Below are positions 1-7,591 of a stretch of 64,000 nt of DNA, piece after piece. A program made the position numbers and the translations under genes. Below the pieces are notes generated by a model that did not search any database, was not told where the DNA came from, and was given only the letters and a program-made list of their open reading frames with translations. This DNA is from Modestobacter sp. VKM Ac-2982 (GTDB lineage Bacteria; Actinomycetota; Actinomycetes; Mycobacteriales; Geodermatophilaceae): NCBI RefSeq assembly GCF_026967935.1, contig NZ_JAPVBL010000002.1:124001-188000 (forward strand), given 5' to 3'. Every line of letters starts with the position of its first letter. The first letter of the stretch is position 1.

Positions 1-332
1 TCGCAGCACCAGACCGCCGCCGGGTTGGCGCTGCGCACCTTGGCCACCGAGCCGAGCACCGCGTGCCCGATGTCGGCCGAGCCCAGGTACCCCGACAGCA
101 CGGCGTCGCAGCTGCCCAGCACCCCGCGGTCCTCGATGCCCTGCACCACCTCGTCGACGGCCTGGCCGTCGAACACCCGGCCGGTCCAGGCGCCGTAGCC
201 GGTGTGGTTGGAGAACTGGACGGTGTGCACCGGCCAGACCTCCACGCCCAGCCGCTGCAGCGGGAACACCGCCGAGGCGTTGCCGGCGTGGCCGTAGGCG
301 ACGTGGGACTGGATCGACAGGACGTTCACCAT
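1..332 (-). CDS. pdxY: Pyridoxal/pyridoxamine kinase, 5' part only
   Basis: The minus strand encodes about 110 residues from an ATG at 332 with no stop before the window edge, so the C-terminal two thirds is missing. The start, [20 protein letters not shown], followed by [20 protein letters not shown] and HTGYGAWTG, is the typical N-terminus of PdxY-type kinases, which phosphorylate pyridoxal to pyridoxal 5'-phosphate in the B6 salvage pathway in the cytoplasm. The ATP-binding C-terminal half cannot be checked here. It lies 33 bases downstream of the ABM-domain gene on the same strand, so the two are probably co-transcribed. Family assignment is secure; substrate preference (pyridoxal versus pyridoxamine) is not. 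Confidence 0.88.
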   Translation of the reverse strand, partial: MVNVLSIQSHVAYGHAGNASAVFPLQRLGVEVWPVHTVQFSNHTGYGAWTGRVFDGQAVDEVVQGIEDRGVLGSCDAVLSGYLGSADIGHAVLGSVAKVRSANPAAVWCC

Positions 333-365
333 GCGGCAGAACATCGCACATCGATCCCGGGCGGG

Positions 366-695
366 TCAGCCGCGGGGCTGGACCTCGCCCATCGGGCCCC
401 AGCCGGCCAGGTCGGGGGAGTCGACGTACATGATCGACGGCGTCGCCGACACCCAGTCGGGCATCTCGGAGATCGCCTTCCGGAAGTGGTCGGAGGAGGT
501 GTGCACCGCACCGGCCTCGGCGTCGCGGAACCCCTCCACGAGCACCCAGGTGTGCGGCTCCTCCACGCTGCGGGACCACTCGAAGAAGACGTTGCCCGGC
601 TCGGCGCGCACCGCCTCGGTGAACTCCCGGACGAGCTCGGGCCAGCGCTCGTCGAACTCGGGGCGGACCGGCCACTTCACCACGATGAGGATCAC
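366..695 (-). CDS. ABM-domain (YgiN-like) monooxygenase family protein
   Basis: A 109-residue protein made of one antibiotic-biosynthesis-monooxygenase (ABM) ferredoxin-like domain. Seen: VILIVVKWPVRPEFDERW at the N-terminus, then EPGNVFFEWSRS and the late HTSSDHFRKAI segment, the usual ABM order. The GTG at 695 is preferred because the family begins directly at this beta strand; an upstream ATG at 746 would add 17 arginine-rich residues that overlap the palindrome at 737-759. Relatives include the quinol monooxygenase YgiN and small dimeric cofactor-free oxidases, but substrate cannot be read from sequence. It is followed by pdxY in the same direction. Confidence 0.75.
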   Translation of the reverse strand: MILIVVKWPVRPEFDERWPELVREFTEAVRAEPGNVFFEWSRSVEEPHTWVLVEGFRDAEAGAVHTSSDHFRKAISEMPDWVSATPSIMYVDSPDLAGWGPMGEVQPRG

Positions 696-736
696 CGGGT
701 CAGCGTAGGTCGCTCTCGCGCGCCCCACCCGCCGGT

Positions 737-759
737 GGCGTCCCACCCGATGGGACGCC
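737..759. promoter_or_regulatory. Perfect inverted repeat between the ABM gene and the xylanase gene
   Basis: GGCGTCCCA, five bases, then TGGGACGCC: a perfect 9-bp dyad in the divergent intergenic region (696-874). It lies about 45 bases upstream of the ABM gene start and about 115 upstream of the xylanase. It could be an operator or an RNA hairpin in the ABM leader; the sequence alone does not decide. Confidence 0.4.
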
Positions 760-770
760 GTTGACCGGTG
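756..770. promoter_or_regulatory. Weak match to the island's IclR-type operator
   Basis: CGCCGTTGACCGGTG matches 11 of 15 positions of TGCCATTGACCGGCA, keeping the TTGACCGG core but degrading both ends. It lies about 105 bases upstream of the xylanase start. It could be a degenerate site of the same regulator or simply a TTGACC -35-like element. Low confidence. Confidence 0.25.
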
Positions 771-802
771 CTCGTGTGGTGGGGTTCACTCTCTCGGGCC
801 AC

Positions 803-820
803 TTCCGATAATTCTCGGAA
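803..820. promoter_or_regulatory. Near-perfect 18-bp palindrome upstream of the GH10 xylanase
   Basis: TTCCGATAATTCTCGGAA is an inverted repeat with one mismatched pair, 55 bases before the ATG of the xylanase. Its AT-rich centre stands out in this GC-rich DNA. Size and position suit a repressor operator (LacI or ROK type) controlling the xylanase, but no adjacent regulator gene is present in the window. Confidence 0.45.
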
Positions 821-874
821 CTGGTCAGGTCACGCAGCAGCGCTGCTCGCGCACCGACCCGAGGAGAACGACAC

Positions 875-3622
875 ATGGGACGACGACGTCTGGGAGCCGG
901 GGCAGCGATGCTCGGCATGGTCGCCACGGCGGGGGTGGTGGCGGCGCCGGCAGCCGGTGCCGCGCCCACGACCGTGCACACGGCCGACTTCGAGCAGGAC
1001 ACCGGCGGCTGGTCCGGCCGCGGGACGGCGCAGGTCGCACCCGCCACCGCCCAGGCGCGCAGCGGTGCGCAGAGCCTGGCGGTCACCGGGCGCACCGACA
1101 CCTGGCACGGCCCGGCGCTGGACGCCGCCGCGCTGCTGCCGGCCGGCAGCTGGGAGGTCGAGGCCTGGGTGCGGCTCGCCGACACCACGCCGGAGCCGGA
1201 GACCGACGTCGTCACGATGAGCGCGGCGCGGACGCCCACGGGCGGCTCGACCAGCTACGACACCGTGGCCTGGCAGGTCGCCGTCTCCGACAGCGCCTGG
1301 ACCAGGGTCAGCGGCACCTACGAGTTCGGCACCAGCAACAGCGGCCTGGAGCTCTACCTGGAGAGCCCCGACGCGACCCAGGCGTTCTTCGTCGACGACG
1401 TGACGATCACCGGCGAGGCGGCCGGGCCGGTCGAGCCCGGCACCCGGGTGGACCTGGCCACCGACTTCGAGAGCGGCGCCGGCGGCTGGGGTCCCCGTGG
1501 GGACGCCCGGGTCAGCACCACCACGGCCGATGCGCACAGCGGGTCCACGAGCCTGCTGGCGACCAACCGGCTGCAGGCCTGGCAGGGGCCTGCTCTGGAC
1601 GTCACCGACGGGCTGGCCGTCGGCGAGACCGTGCAGGTGTCGGTCTGGGCGAAGCTGGCGCCGGGTCAGGCACCGGCGTCGCTCAAGGTCTCCGTCCAGC
1701 GGGACCGGGCCGGCGCGACGACCGCCTACGAGGGCGTCTCCGGCGCTTCCGCCGTCGTCACCGCCGACGAGTGGACCCAGCTGCGTGGCACCTACACGCT
1801 CGGTGCGGCGATCGACACCGCGCAGGTGTACGTCGAGGGCGACGCGGGGGTCGACTTCCTGATCGACGACTTCGCCCTGACCGGCTTCGCCGAGACCCCG
1901 CTCCAGGACGTCCCCGGGCTGGCCGCCGTGCTGGGCGAGGACGGCTTCGAGCACGTCGGCGTGGCGATCGACCAGCGGGAGACCGTGGGCCGGCCGGCGC
2001 AGCTGGTGCAGCGGCACTTCGACGCGATCACCCCGGAGAACGACGGCAAGCCGGCCGAGATCCAGCCGGTGGAGGGCACCTTCACCTTCGGCGACCTCGA
2101 CGCGCTGCTCGACTTCGCCGACGCCACCGGCACCGACGTCTACGGGCACGTGCTGGTCTGGCACAGCCAGACCCCGGACTGGTTCTTCCTCGACGGCGAC
2201 CGCCCGCTCACCGACAGCCCGGCCGACCAGGCCCTGCTGCGCGCCCGGATGGAGGCGCACATCAAGGCGATCGCCGACCACGTCGACGCCCGCTACCCGG
2301 ACGGCGACTCACCGATCTGGGCCATGGACGTCGTCAACGAGGTCATCGCCGACGGCGACACCGCCAACCCGCACGACATGCGGGACAGCCGCTGGTTCCA
2401 GGTCCTCGGCGAGGGCTTCGTCGACGAGGCGTTCCGGCTGGCCGACCGGTACTTCCCGGACACCGCGCTGTTCATCAACGACTACAACACCGAGATGCCG
2501 ACCAAGCGGGCCGACTACCTCGACCTGATCTCGAGCCTGGTCGAGCGCGGCGTGCCGATCGATGGGGTGGGCCACCAGGCACACGTCGACTTCGCCCGCC
2601 CGGTGGAGTGGTTGGACGACTCGCTGACCGCCGTGGAGCAGCTCAGCGCCCGGACCGGGACGCCGCTGCTGCAGGCGATCACCGAGCTGGACGTGAGCAG
2701 CTCCAAGGAGAACAACGGCGCCGACGTCAGCAACGGCACCGTGCCGCAGCACTCGCCGGCGATGGCCGACCAGGACGCCGCCGAGACCGAGCTCGGGTAC
2801 TACTACCGGGACCTGTTCGACATGCTGCGGGGCCACGCCGACTCCATCGAGGCGGTCACCTTCTGGGGGATCAGCACCGGCCGCAGCTGGCTGCGCACCT
2901 GGCCGGCGGCCCGGCCGTGGGAGTCGCCGCTGCCCTTCGACGACGACCTGCAGGTCCTGCCCGCCTACTGGGGCATCGTCGACCCGGCGCAGCTGGCGCC
3001 GCGTCCGGCCGACCAGCTCCCGCCGCGGATCGCCGGCACCGACGACGTGGCCGCCGACTCCACCAGCCCCGCCGGGGCCGTGGTGCGGTACGCGCTGCCG
3101 GAGGCCGGGGACACCCGGGACGGCGACGTGACGGCGACCTGCGCTCCTGCGCCGGGGGCGGTCTTCCCGATCGGCACCACCGAGGTGAGCTGCACGGCCA
3201 CCGACAGCGCGGGCAACACGTCGAACCCGAGCACCTTCGACGTGGTGGTCACCCCGCCGGCGACGGAGACGGAGCTCTACCAGCAGATCAACAACGGGCC
3301 GGTCGTGCGGGCGAACGCCAAGCAGACCGTCCAGCTGGTCGTGCAGTTCGGCAACCGGGGCGCAGGCGTGCTGCTGGGCAGCTCGTTCGAGTACTCCTGC
3401 ACCCAGACGGCAGGCCCGGCCCTGGCGCTGGACCTGGCGCCCGGGTCGGCCCGGCAGGTCGGCAACCGCGACTACCCGGCGGGCCAGAACGGGAACTTCA
3501 CCCTGCGGGCCCGCCCCACGCAGGTGGGGCAGGCGACCTTCGACTGCACGATGTCGATGACCGACGGCCGCGGCGCCCCGGTGAGCAGCACGACGACGGT
3601 CACCATCGACGTCCGACGCTGA
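875..3622 (+). CDS. Secreted multidomain GH10 endo-1,4-beta-xylanase
   Basis: A 915-residue exported enzyme that should hydrolyse internal beta-1,4 links of xylan outside the cell. Layout: signal peptide at about 1-30 ending in an AAPAAGAAP stretch; two similar CBM4/9-type carbohydrate-binding modules (about 35-187 and 190-345, each starting DFE-x-GGW and ending in a F-x-DD strand); a GH10 barrel (about 350-705) with acid/base Glu489 in DVVNEV and nucleophile Glu604 in ITELDVSS; a HYR/immunoglobulin-like module (about 724-796); and a C-terminal beta-rich domain of about 110 residues that I do not recognise. GAGGAG at 861-866 precedes the ATG at good spacing. It is monocistronic and ends at a strong terminator. 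Confidence 0.95.
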   Translation: MGRRRLGAGAAMLGMVATAGVVAAPAAGAAPTTVHTADFEQDTGGWSGRGTAQVAPATAQARSGAQSLAVTGRTDTWHGPALDAAALLPAGSWEVEAWVRLADTTPEPETDVVTMSAARTPTGGSTSYDTVAWQVAVSDSAWTRVSGTYEFGTSNSGLELYLESPDATQAFFVDDVTITGEAAGPVEPGTRVDLATDFESGAGGWGPRGDARVSTTTADAHSGSTSLLATNRLQAWQGPALDVTDGLAVGETVQVSVWAKLAPGQAPASLKVSVQRDRAGATTAYEGVSGASAVVTADEWTQLRGTYTLGAAIDTAQVYVEGDAGVDFLIDDFALTGFAETPLQDVPGLAAVLGEDGFEHVGVAIDQRETVGRPAQLVQRHFDAITPENDGKPAEIQPVEGTFTFGDLDALLDFADATGTDVYGHVLVWHSQTPDWFFLDGDRPLTDSPADQALLRARMEAHIKAIADHVDARYPDGDSPIWAMDVVNEVIADGDTANPHDMRDSRWFQVLGEGFVDEAFRLADRYFPDTALFINDYNTEMPTKRADYLDLISSLVERGVPIDGVGHQAHVDFARPVEWLDDSLTAVEQLSARTGTPLLQAITELDVSSSKENNGADVSNGTVPQHSPAMADQDAAETELGYYYRDLFDMLRGHADSIEAVTFWGISTGRSWLRTWPAARPWESPLPFDDDLQVLPAYWGIVDPAQLAPRPADQLPPRIAGTDDVAADSTSPAGAVVRYALPEAGDTRDGDVTATCAPAPGAVFPIGTTEVSCTATDSAGNTSNPSTFDVVVTPPATETELYQQINNGPVVRANAKQTVQLVVQFGNRGAGVLLGSSFEYSCTQTAGPALALDLAPGSARQVGNRDYPAGQNGNFTLRARPTQVGQATFDCTMSMTDGRGAPVSSTTTVTIDVRR

Positions 3623-3635
3623 CCACCGGCTGACC

Positions 3636-3679
3636 GCACAGAGCCCCCGCCCACCGACCGGTGGGCGGGGGCTCTGTGC
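3636..3679. terminator. Strong bidirectional hairpin terminator
   Basis: A perfect 19-bp stem beginning GCACAGAGCCCCCGCCCAC with a 6-base loop (CGACCG) lies between the convergent xylanase and PfkB kinase genes, 14 bases after the first stop and 12 bases from the other. No U-tract follows, as is usual in high-GC actinobacteria. It marks the left end of the minus-strand catabolic operon. Confidence 0.9.
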
Positions 3680-3690
3680 GTGTCCCGTCC

Positions 3691-4653
3691 TCAGCCGCGC
3701 GCGGCCGCCAGCTCGGCGAGGGTCGGCGGGTCGGCCCCGGCGCGGGTGCAGGCGAGGGCGGCGACCAGCGCCGCGTCCTCCAGCAGGGCGGTCAGCTCGG
3801 TCTCGGGCAGGTCGCGCAGCTGGGCGGAGGTGAGCACGCCGCTGCGGGCGAGCCCGGCGAACAGCCCGGCGGCCAGGCTGTCGCCGGCGCCCACGGTGTC
3901 GACCACGGTCACCGACGGGGGCTGCACCCGCAGCACCGCGCCGCCGGGGCGGGCCGCCCGCAGCGTGTCACCGCCGTCGGTGACGACCACCAGGGCGGGG
4001 CCCTCGGCGGCCCAGCGGGCGGCGGCGGCGTCCAGGTCGGCCCCGGGTTCCAGCCACGCCAGGTCCTCCGCGCTCACCTTGACGATGTCGGCGACCCGGC
4101 GCAGCTCGGTCACCTGGGCGCGCACCGCGTCGGGGTCGGCGATGAGGGTCGGGCGCACGTTCGGGTCGAAGCTGACGAGCGCGGTGCCCTCGGCGCGCAC
4201 CCGGCGCACCAGGTCGGCGATGGCCAGCGCACCCGGCGGGGTCCAGCTGGAGATCGACCCGATGTGCACGATCCGGGTGTCGGCCGGCCAGGCCGCCGCC
4301 AGCTCCGCAGCCGTCCACTGCCAGTCGGCGGCGCCCACGGTGTGGAAGGAGTAGCTCGCCGACCCCTGCTCGGCCAGCTCGACCACGGCCAGGCTGACCG
4401 GTTCGGGGGCGGTGAGCATGGCGTCGGTGGCCACGCCGTTGCCGGCCGCGTGCTCGCGCAGCAGCGCACCGAACGGGCCGGGGCCGACGCGGGACATCAG
4501 GTGCGTGACCGCGCCGAGCCGCGCGGCCGCCACCGCGACGTTGAGCGCGTTGCCGCCCGGGAAGGCGGTGTACTGCGGCGGTGCGCCCGGAGTCGGGTCC
4601 CCGGAGGGGATCAGGTCGATGACGAGTTCGCCGCAGACGGTGATCACGGCCAC
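3691..4653 (-). CDS. PfkB-family sugar kinase
   Basis: About 320 residues with the two ribokinase/PfkB signatures: an N-terminal substrate-binding region (VITVCGELVIDLIP, then FPGGNALNVAVAAARLG) and a C-terminal DTVGAGDSLAAGLF motif whose aspartate is the catalytic base. It should phosphorylate a free sugar or sugar derivative with ATP; fructokinase-like members look similar, but substrate is not readable. Two GTG starts are possible (4653 or 4647); neither has a clear Shine-Dalgarno site. It is the last gene before the terminator at 3636 and follows the Gfo/Idh/MocA gene by 65 bases, so it probably handles a sugar released by the glycosidases of the island. Confidence 0.88.
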   Translation of the reverse strand: MAVITVCGELVIDLIPSGDPTPGAPPQYTAFPGGNALNVAVAAARLGAVTHLMSRVGPGPFGALLREHAAGNGVATDAMLTAPEPVSLAVVELAEQGSASYSFHTVGAADWQWTAAELAAAWPADTRIVHIGSISSWTPPGALAIADLVRRVRAEGTALVSFDPNVRPTLIADPDAVRAQVTELRRVADIVKVSAEDLAWLEPGADLDAAAARWAAEGPALVVVTDGGDTLRAARPGGAVLRVQPPSVTVVDTVGAGDSLAAGLFAGLARSGVLTSAQLRDLPETELTALLEDAALVAALACTRAGADPPTLAELAAARG

Positions 4654-4718
4654 ACCGTAGCCGCGGCCGGTCTCGCGACGTCCTCGGCCGTCGACGGGAT
4701 GAGCTGTGAGGTGCCGGC

Positions 4719-5801
4719 TCAGCGGTCGTTCGGGTAGACCACCCCGAGCTGCTCGCGGATCCCGTCCAGCAGCCGCATGGTGGCCAGCGAGTGCTCCAGC
4801 GGCATCACCGGGCTCTCGATGAGCCCCTGCTGCAGGCAGCGGGTGACCTCCCGCAGCTCGTGCACGTAGCCCGAGCCGATCAGCCCGAACTCCTCGGTGC
4901 GGACGGCGCCGTCGCCGACCTGCACGTCCAGCCGGGTGGGCCGGTAGACCGAGTGGCCGCCGTCGGTGCGGATCCAGCCGTCGCCGCCGCAGATCAGCGC
5001 GCTGTGCGGCGAGCGGGCCAGCAGGGACGTGGTCAGCTGCGCCTGGGCGCCGGAGGCGTAGGTGAGCGTGAGGGCGTTCTGCGCGTCGACGCCCTCGGGG
5101 GTGACGGTGCCGGCGGCGCGTACCGAGTCGGGCAGCCCGAGGGTGCCCCAGGCCCACAGCAGCGGGTAGACGGCCAGGTCGAGCAGCGCACCGCCGCCGT
5201 CCGCGAGCGCCCAGATCCGGGCGGTGAGGTCGAGCGGCGCCGGGAACCCGACCTCCGCGGCGACCCAGTGCACGGTGCCGATCTCCCCGGAGGCGGCGAT
5301 CTGCAGCGCGCGCTGGTACGCCGGCAGGAACCGGGTCCAGACCGCCTCCATCAGGAACAGCCCCCGCTCCCGGGCCAGGTCGACGAGCTCCTGGGCCTCC
5401 CGGGCGTTGATCGTGACGGGCTTCTCGCAGAGCACGGACTTGCCGGCGGTCAGCGCCGCCCGGACCACGTCGGCGTGCTGGGCGTGCGGGGTGGCGACGT
5501 AGACGACCTCGACGGCCGGGTCGGCGAGCAGCGCGTCCAGCCCCGACCGCGCCTCGTCGTCGGCGTACCAGGACGCGAAGCCGAGCTGCTCGGCGAAGGC
5601 CTGGGCCCGCGCCGGCTGCCGCGAGCTGACCGCCTGCAGGACGGCGTCGGGCAGCAGCGCCAGGTCGGCGGTCACGGTGGCCGCGATCGCGCCGGTGGCC
5701 ACCACGCCCCACCGGACAGGCCGCCCGGTCGGGGCCAGCGGGTCGGCGTCGAGGAGCTCCGGCCGGGCGATGAACGACGAGGTGGGAGGCGCAGAGGTCA
5801 T
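4719..5801 (-). CDS. Gfo/Idh/MocA-family NAD(P)-dependent oxidoreductase
   Basis: A 360-residue protein with an N-terminal Rossmann fold (RWGVVATGAIAATVTADLALL at about 30-50) and the family Glu126-Lys127-Pro128 motif in KSVLCEKPVT, followed by the alpha/beta substrate-binding domain. Relatives oxidise or reduce sugars, inositols or cyclic diols; it resembles the dihydrodiol-dehydrogenase/glucose-fructose oxidoreductase branch, but this is not decisive. Only 9 bases separate it from the upstream hydroxylase gene, so they share a transcript. That suggests a role either in reducing a ring-derived intermediate or in sugar processing. Confidence 0.88.
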   Translation of the reverse strand: MTSAPPTSSFIARPELLDADPLAPTGRPVRWGVVATGAIAATVTADLALLPDAVLQAVSSRQPARAQAFAEQLGFASWYADDEARSGLDALLADPAVEVVYVATPHAQHADVVRAALTAGKSVLCEKPVTINAREAQELVDLARERGLFLMEAVWTRFLPAYQRALQIAASGEIGTVHWVAAEVGFPAPLDLTARIWALADGGGALLDLAVYPLLWAWGTLGLPDSVRAAGTVTPEGVDAQNALTLTYASGAQAQLTTSLLARSPHSALICGGDGWIRTDGGHSVYRPTRLDVQVGDGAVRTEEFGLIGSGYVHELREVTRCLQQGLIESPVMPLEHSLATMRLLDGIREQLGVVYPNDR

Positions 5802-5810
5802 GCGGTCACG

Positions 5811-7439
5811 CTAGGGGAGGAGGCCGGCCAGCTCCCCGGCGCCCACGACCCGGGCCAGCAGCGCCTCGGCGTCCACCGGTTCCGAGCCACGCCAGGCGAC
5901 GTGCTGGTCGGGGCGGACCAGCAGCAGGTCCGCCCCGTAGCGCTCCCGGAGGCCGGGCACGTGGGCGAGGTCCACCACCCGGAACGGGACGTCGCGCCGC
6001 GCGGCCGCCACGGCGAGCGCCTCGGTGGCCGCCGAGCGGTCCAGCCGGAGCAGGGTGAACTCCTCGCCGAGCAGGTCGTACAGCGAGCGCCCGTCCGGCA
6101 GCCAGGTGTGCGGCAGCCGCGCGCCCGGGTGGGCCGACGGCCGGAAGGCGACCAGCTCGGGGGCGGGCACCGGGAGGCCGTCGGGGACGACGACCGCCGA
6201 GTCGGGGTAGTCGTAGCCGAGCACCAGCCCGAGGCTGTGGAACTCCGGGTCCTTGACCTGCAGCCCCCGGGCCAGCGTGGCGCGCAGGGCCGCGCCCTCG
6301 GCGGTCTCGGCATCCAGGTCGCCGGTGGCGAAGGAGGGTGCCAGGAAGGCCTCCTGCGCCCCGGCCGCGGCGATGGTCCGCTCGGCCACGGGCCGGCGTT
6401 CGGCCTGGTAGCTGTCCAGCAGGTGCTCCGGTGCCCAGCCGCGCAGCACGGCGGCGAGCTTCCAGCCCAGGTTCACCGCATCACCGACGCAGGTGTTGAA
6501 GCCGTGCCCGCCCCACGGGGGGTTGAGGTGGGCGGCGTCCCCGACCAGGAACACCCGCTGGCCGCGGTACCGGTCGACCAGCAGCATCCGGGCCGACCAG
6601 GGGTCGGTGGCCAGCACCTCCACGCCGATCTCCGCACCGACGAGGTCCTGCACCAGGCGCACCGGGTCGACCTGTCCGGTCTCCGCGTCGACACCCTGGA
6701 CGATCGCCCACCAGGTGCCGTCGAGGTCCAGCCGGCCCATCAGGCCGCCGCGCTCCGCGCCGATCACCCAGTAGTGGACGCCGAGTGCGCACAGCTCCCG
6801 CTGCTCCAGCTGCGGTGAACGAAAGGCGATGCTCACGTTCGGCAGGGTCCCCGAGGAGCCGGCGTACCGCGCCCCGATCGCTCGCCGGGTGACCCCGCTG
6901 CTGCCGTCGCAGCCCAGCAGCCAGTCGGCGGTGACCTGGTGGCGCTCGCCGTCCGGGCCCTCCAGGACCGCGGCTGCCTCGGTGGGGCCGTCGGTGACCT
7001 CGGTGACGCGCCAGCCGATGAGGACGGTGACCGAGGGCAGCTCGGCGACGGCGTCCCGCAGCAGCTGCTCGACCAGCGGCTGCGGGGCCTGCTGGCCGGG
7101 CTCGGCGAAGTCGTCACGCCGGTCGGTGGTGAGGCCGAACGCCTCGGGGAAGCGGGTGATCTCGTGCCCGAACAGGCCGGTGCAGAAGACGACGTCCTGC
7201 GCGTGCTCGACAGGCAGCGGCGCCAGGGCGCGCAGCCGGTCGGCCAGCCCCCAGCGGCGCAGGTGCTCCATGGTGCGCACGCTGGTGGTCTTGGCGCGCG
7301 GGCGGAGCGGGTCGAGGGCGGTGCGCGGTTCGACGACGAGCACGTCGATGCCGCGCCGGCCGAGCTCCAGCGCGGCAGCCAGGCCACTGGGCCCCCCGCC
7401 GGCGATCAACACCGGGACGTGGGCTGGCACGGCGGTCAT
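5811..7439 (-). CDS. FAD-dependent aromatic monooxygenase
   Basis: A 542-residue group A flavoprotein hydroxylase. Seen: the dinucleotide-binding GGGPSG at 14-19, the DG motif in LLGCDGSSGVTRRAIG, and the FAD ribityl-binding GD motif in VFLVGDAAHLNPPWGGHGFN, plus a C-terminal thioredoxin-like extension as in MhpA and phenol hydroxylases. Start chosen at 7439 because AGGAG sits 7 bases upstream. The enzyme should insert one oxygen into a phenolic ring using NAD(P)H. Beside a quercetinase-like gene the likely substrate is 2,4,6-trihydroxybenzoate or phloroglucinol (inference). A copy of the shared IclR-type site at 7558 lies in its 150-base upstream region, so it probably has its own promoter. 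Confidence 0.88.
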   Translation of the reverse strand: MTAVPAHVPVLIAGGGPSGLAAALELGRRGIDVLVVEPRTALDPLRPRAKTTSVRTMEHLRRWGLADRLRALAPLPVEHAQDVVFCTGLFGHEITRFPEAFGLTTDRRDDFAEPGQQAPQPLVEQLLRDAVAELPSVTVLIGWRVTEVTDGPTEAAAVLEGPDGERHQVTADWLLGCDGSSGVTRRAIGARYAGSSGTLPNVSIAFRSPQLEQRELCALGVHYWVIGAERGGLMGRLDLDGTWWAIVQGVDAETGQVDPVRLVQDLVGAEIGVEVLATDPWSARMLLVDRYRGQRVFLVGDAAHLNPPWGGHGFNTCVGDAVNLGWKLAAVLRGWAPEHLLDSYQAERRPVAERTIAAAGAQEAFLAPSFATGDLDAETAEGAALRATLARGLQVKDPEFHSLGLVLGYDYPDSAVVVPDGLPVPAPELVAFRPSAHPGARLPHTWLPDGRSLYDLLGEEFTLLRLDRSAATEALAVAAARRDVPFRVVDLAHVPGLRERYGADLLLVRPDQHVAWRGSEPVDAEALLARVVGAGELAGLLP

Positions 7440-7557
7440 GGGATCTCCTGTCCTGGGCTGCGGTGCCCAGTGGCTGGGAAGGGGAGGAGCGACGGGCATC
7501 CGGGCCGATCGACGCCCGTCCAGCATCCGTGGCGGGCGTCACGCCGCCGTAGCCCGA

Positions 7558-7572
7558 TGCCATTGACCGGCA
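7558..7572. promoter_or_regulatory. IclR-type operator, copy 1 (exact consensus)
   Basis: TGCCATTGACCGGCA, an imperfect dyad with TGCC and GGCA ends, lies 119 bases upstream of the FAD monooxygenase start, in the gap after the DUF3500 gene. It is one of five near-identical copies in intergenic regions of this island. GGCGTCACGCC at 7535-7545, between the site and the gene, is also palindromic. Confidence 0.7.
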
Positions 7573-7591
7573 GAGCGAGACGGATCCGTCC

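Noticed and set aside
830-2281. Long minus-strand open frame opposite the xylanase gene
   Set aside because: High-GC antisense shadow: low-complexity sequence rich in Gly, Arg, Val and His, no family motif, while the plus strand encodes a clear GH10 enzyme.
4791-6818. Long plus-strand frame opposite the Gfo/Idh and hydroxylase genes
   Set aside because: Antisense shadow of two well-supported genes; repetitive Gly/Gln/Arg/Val composition.
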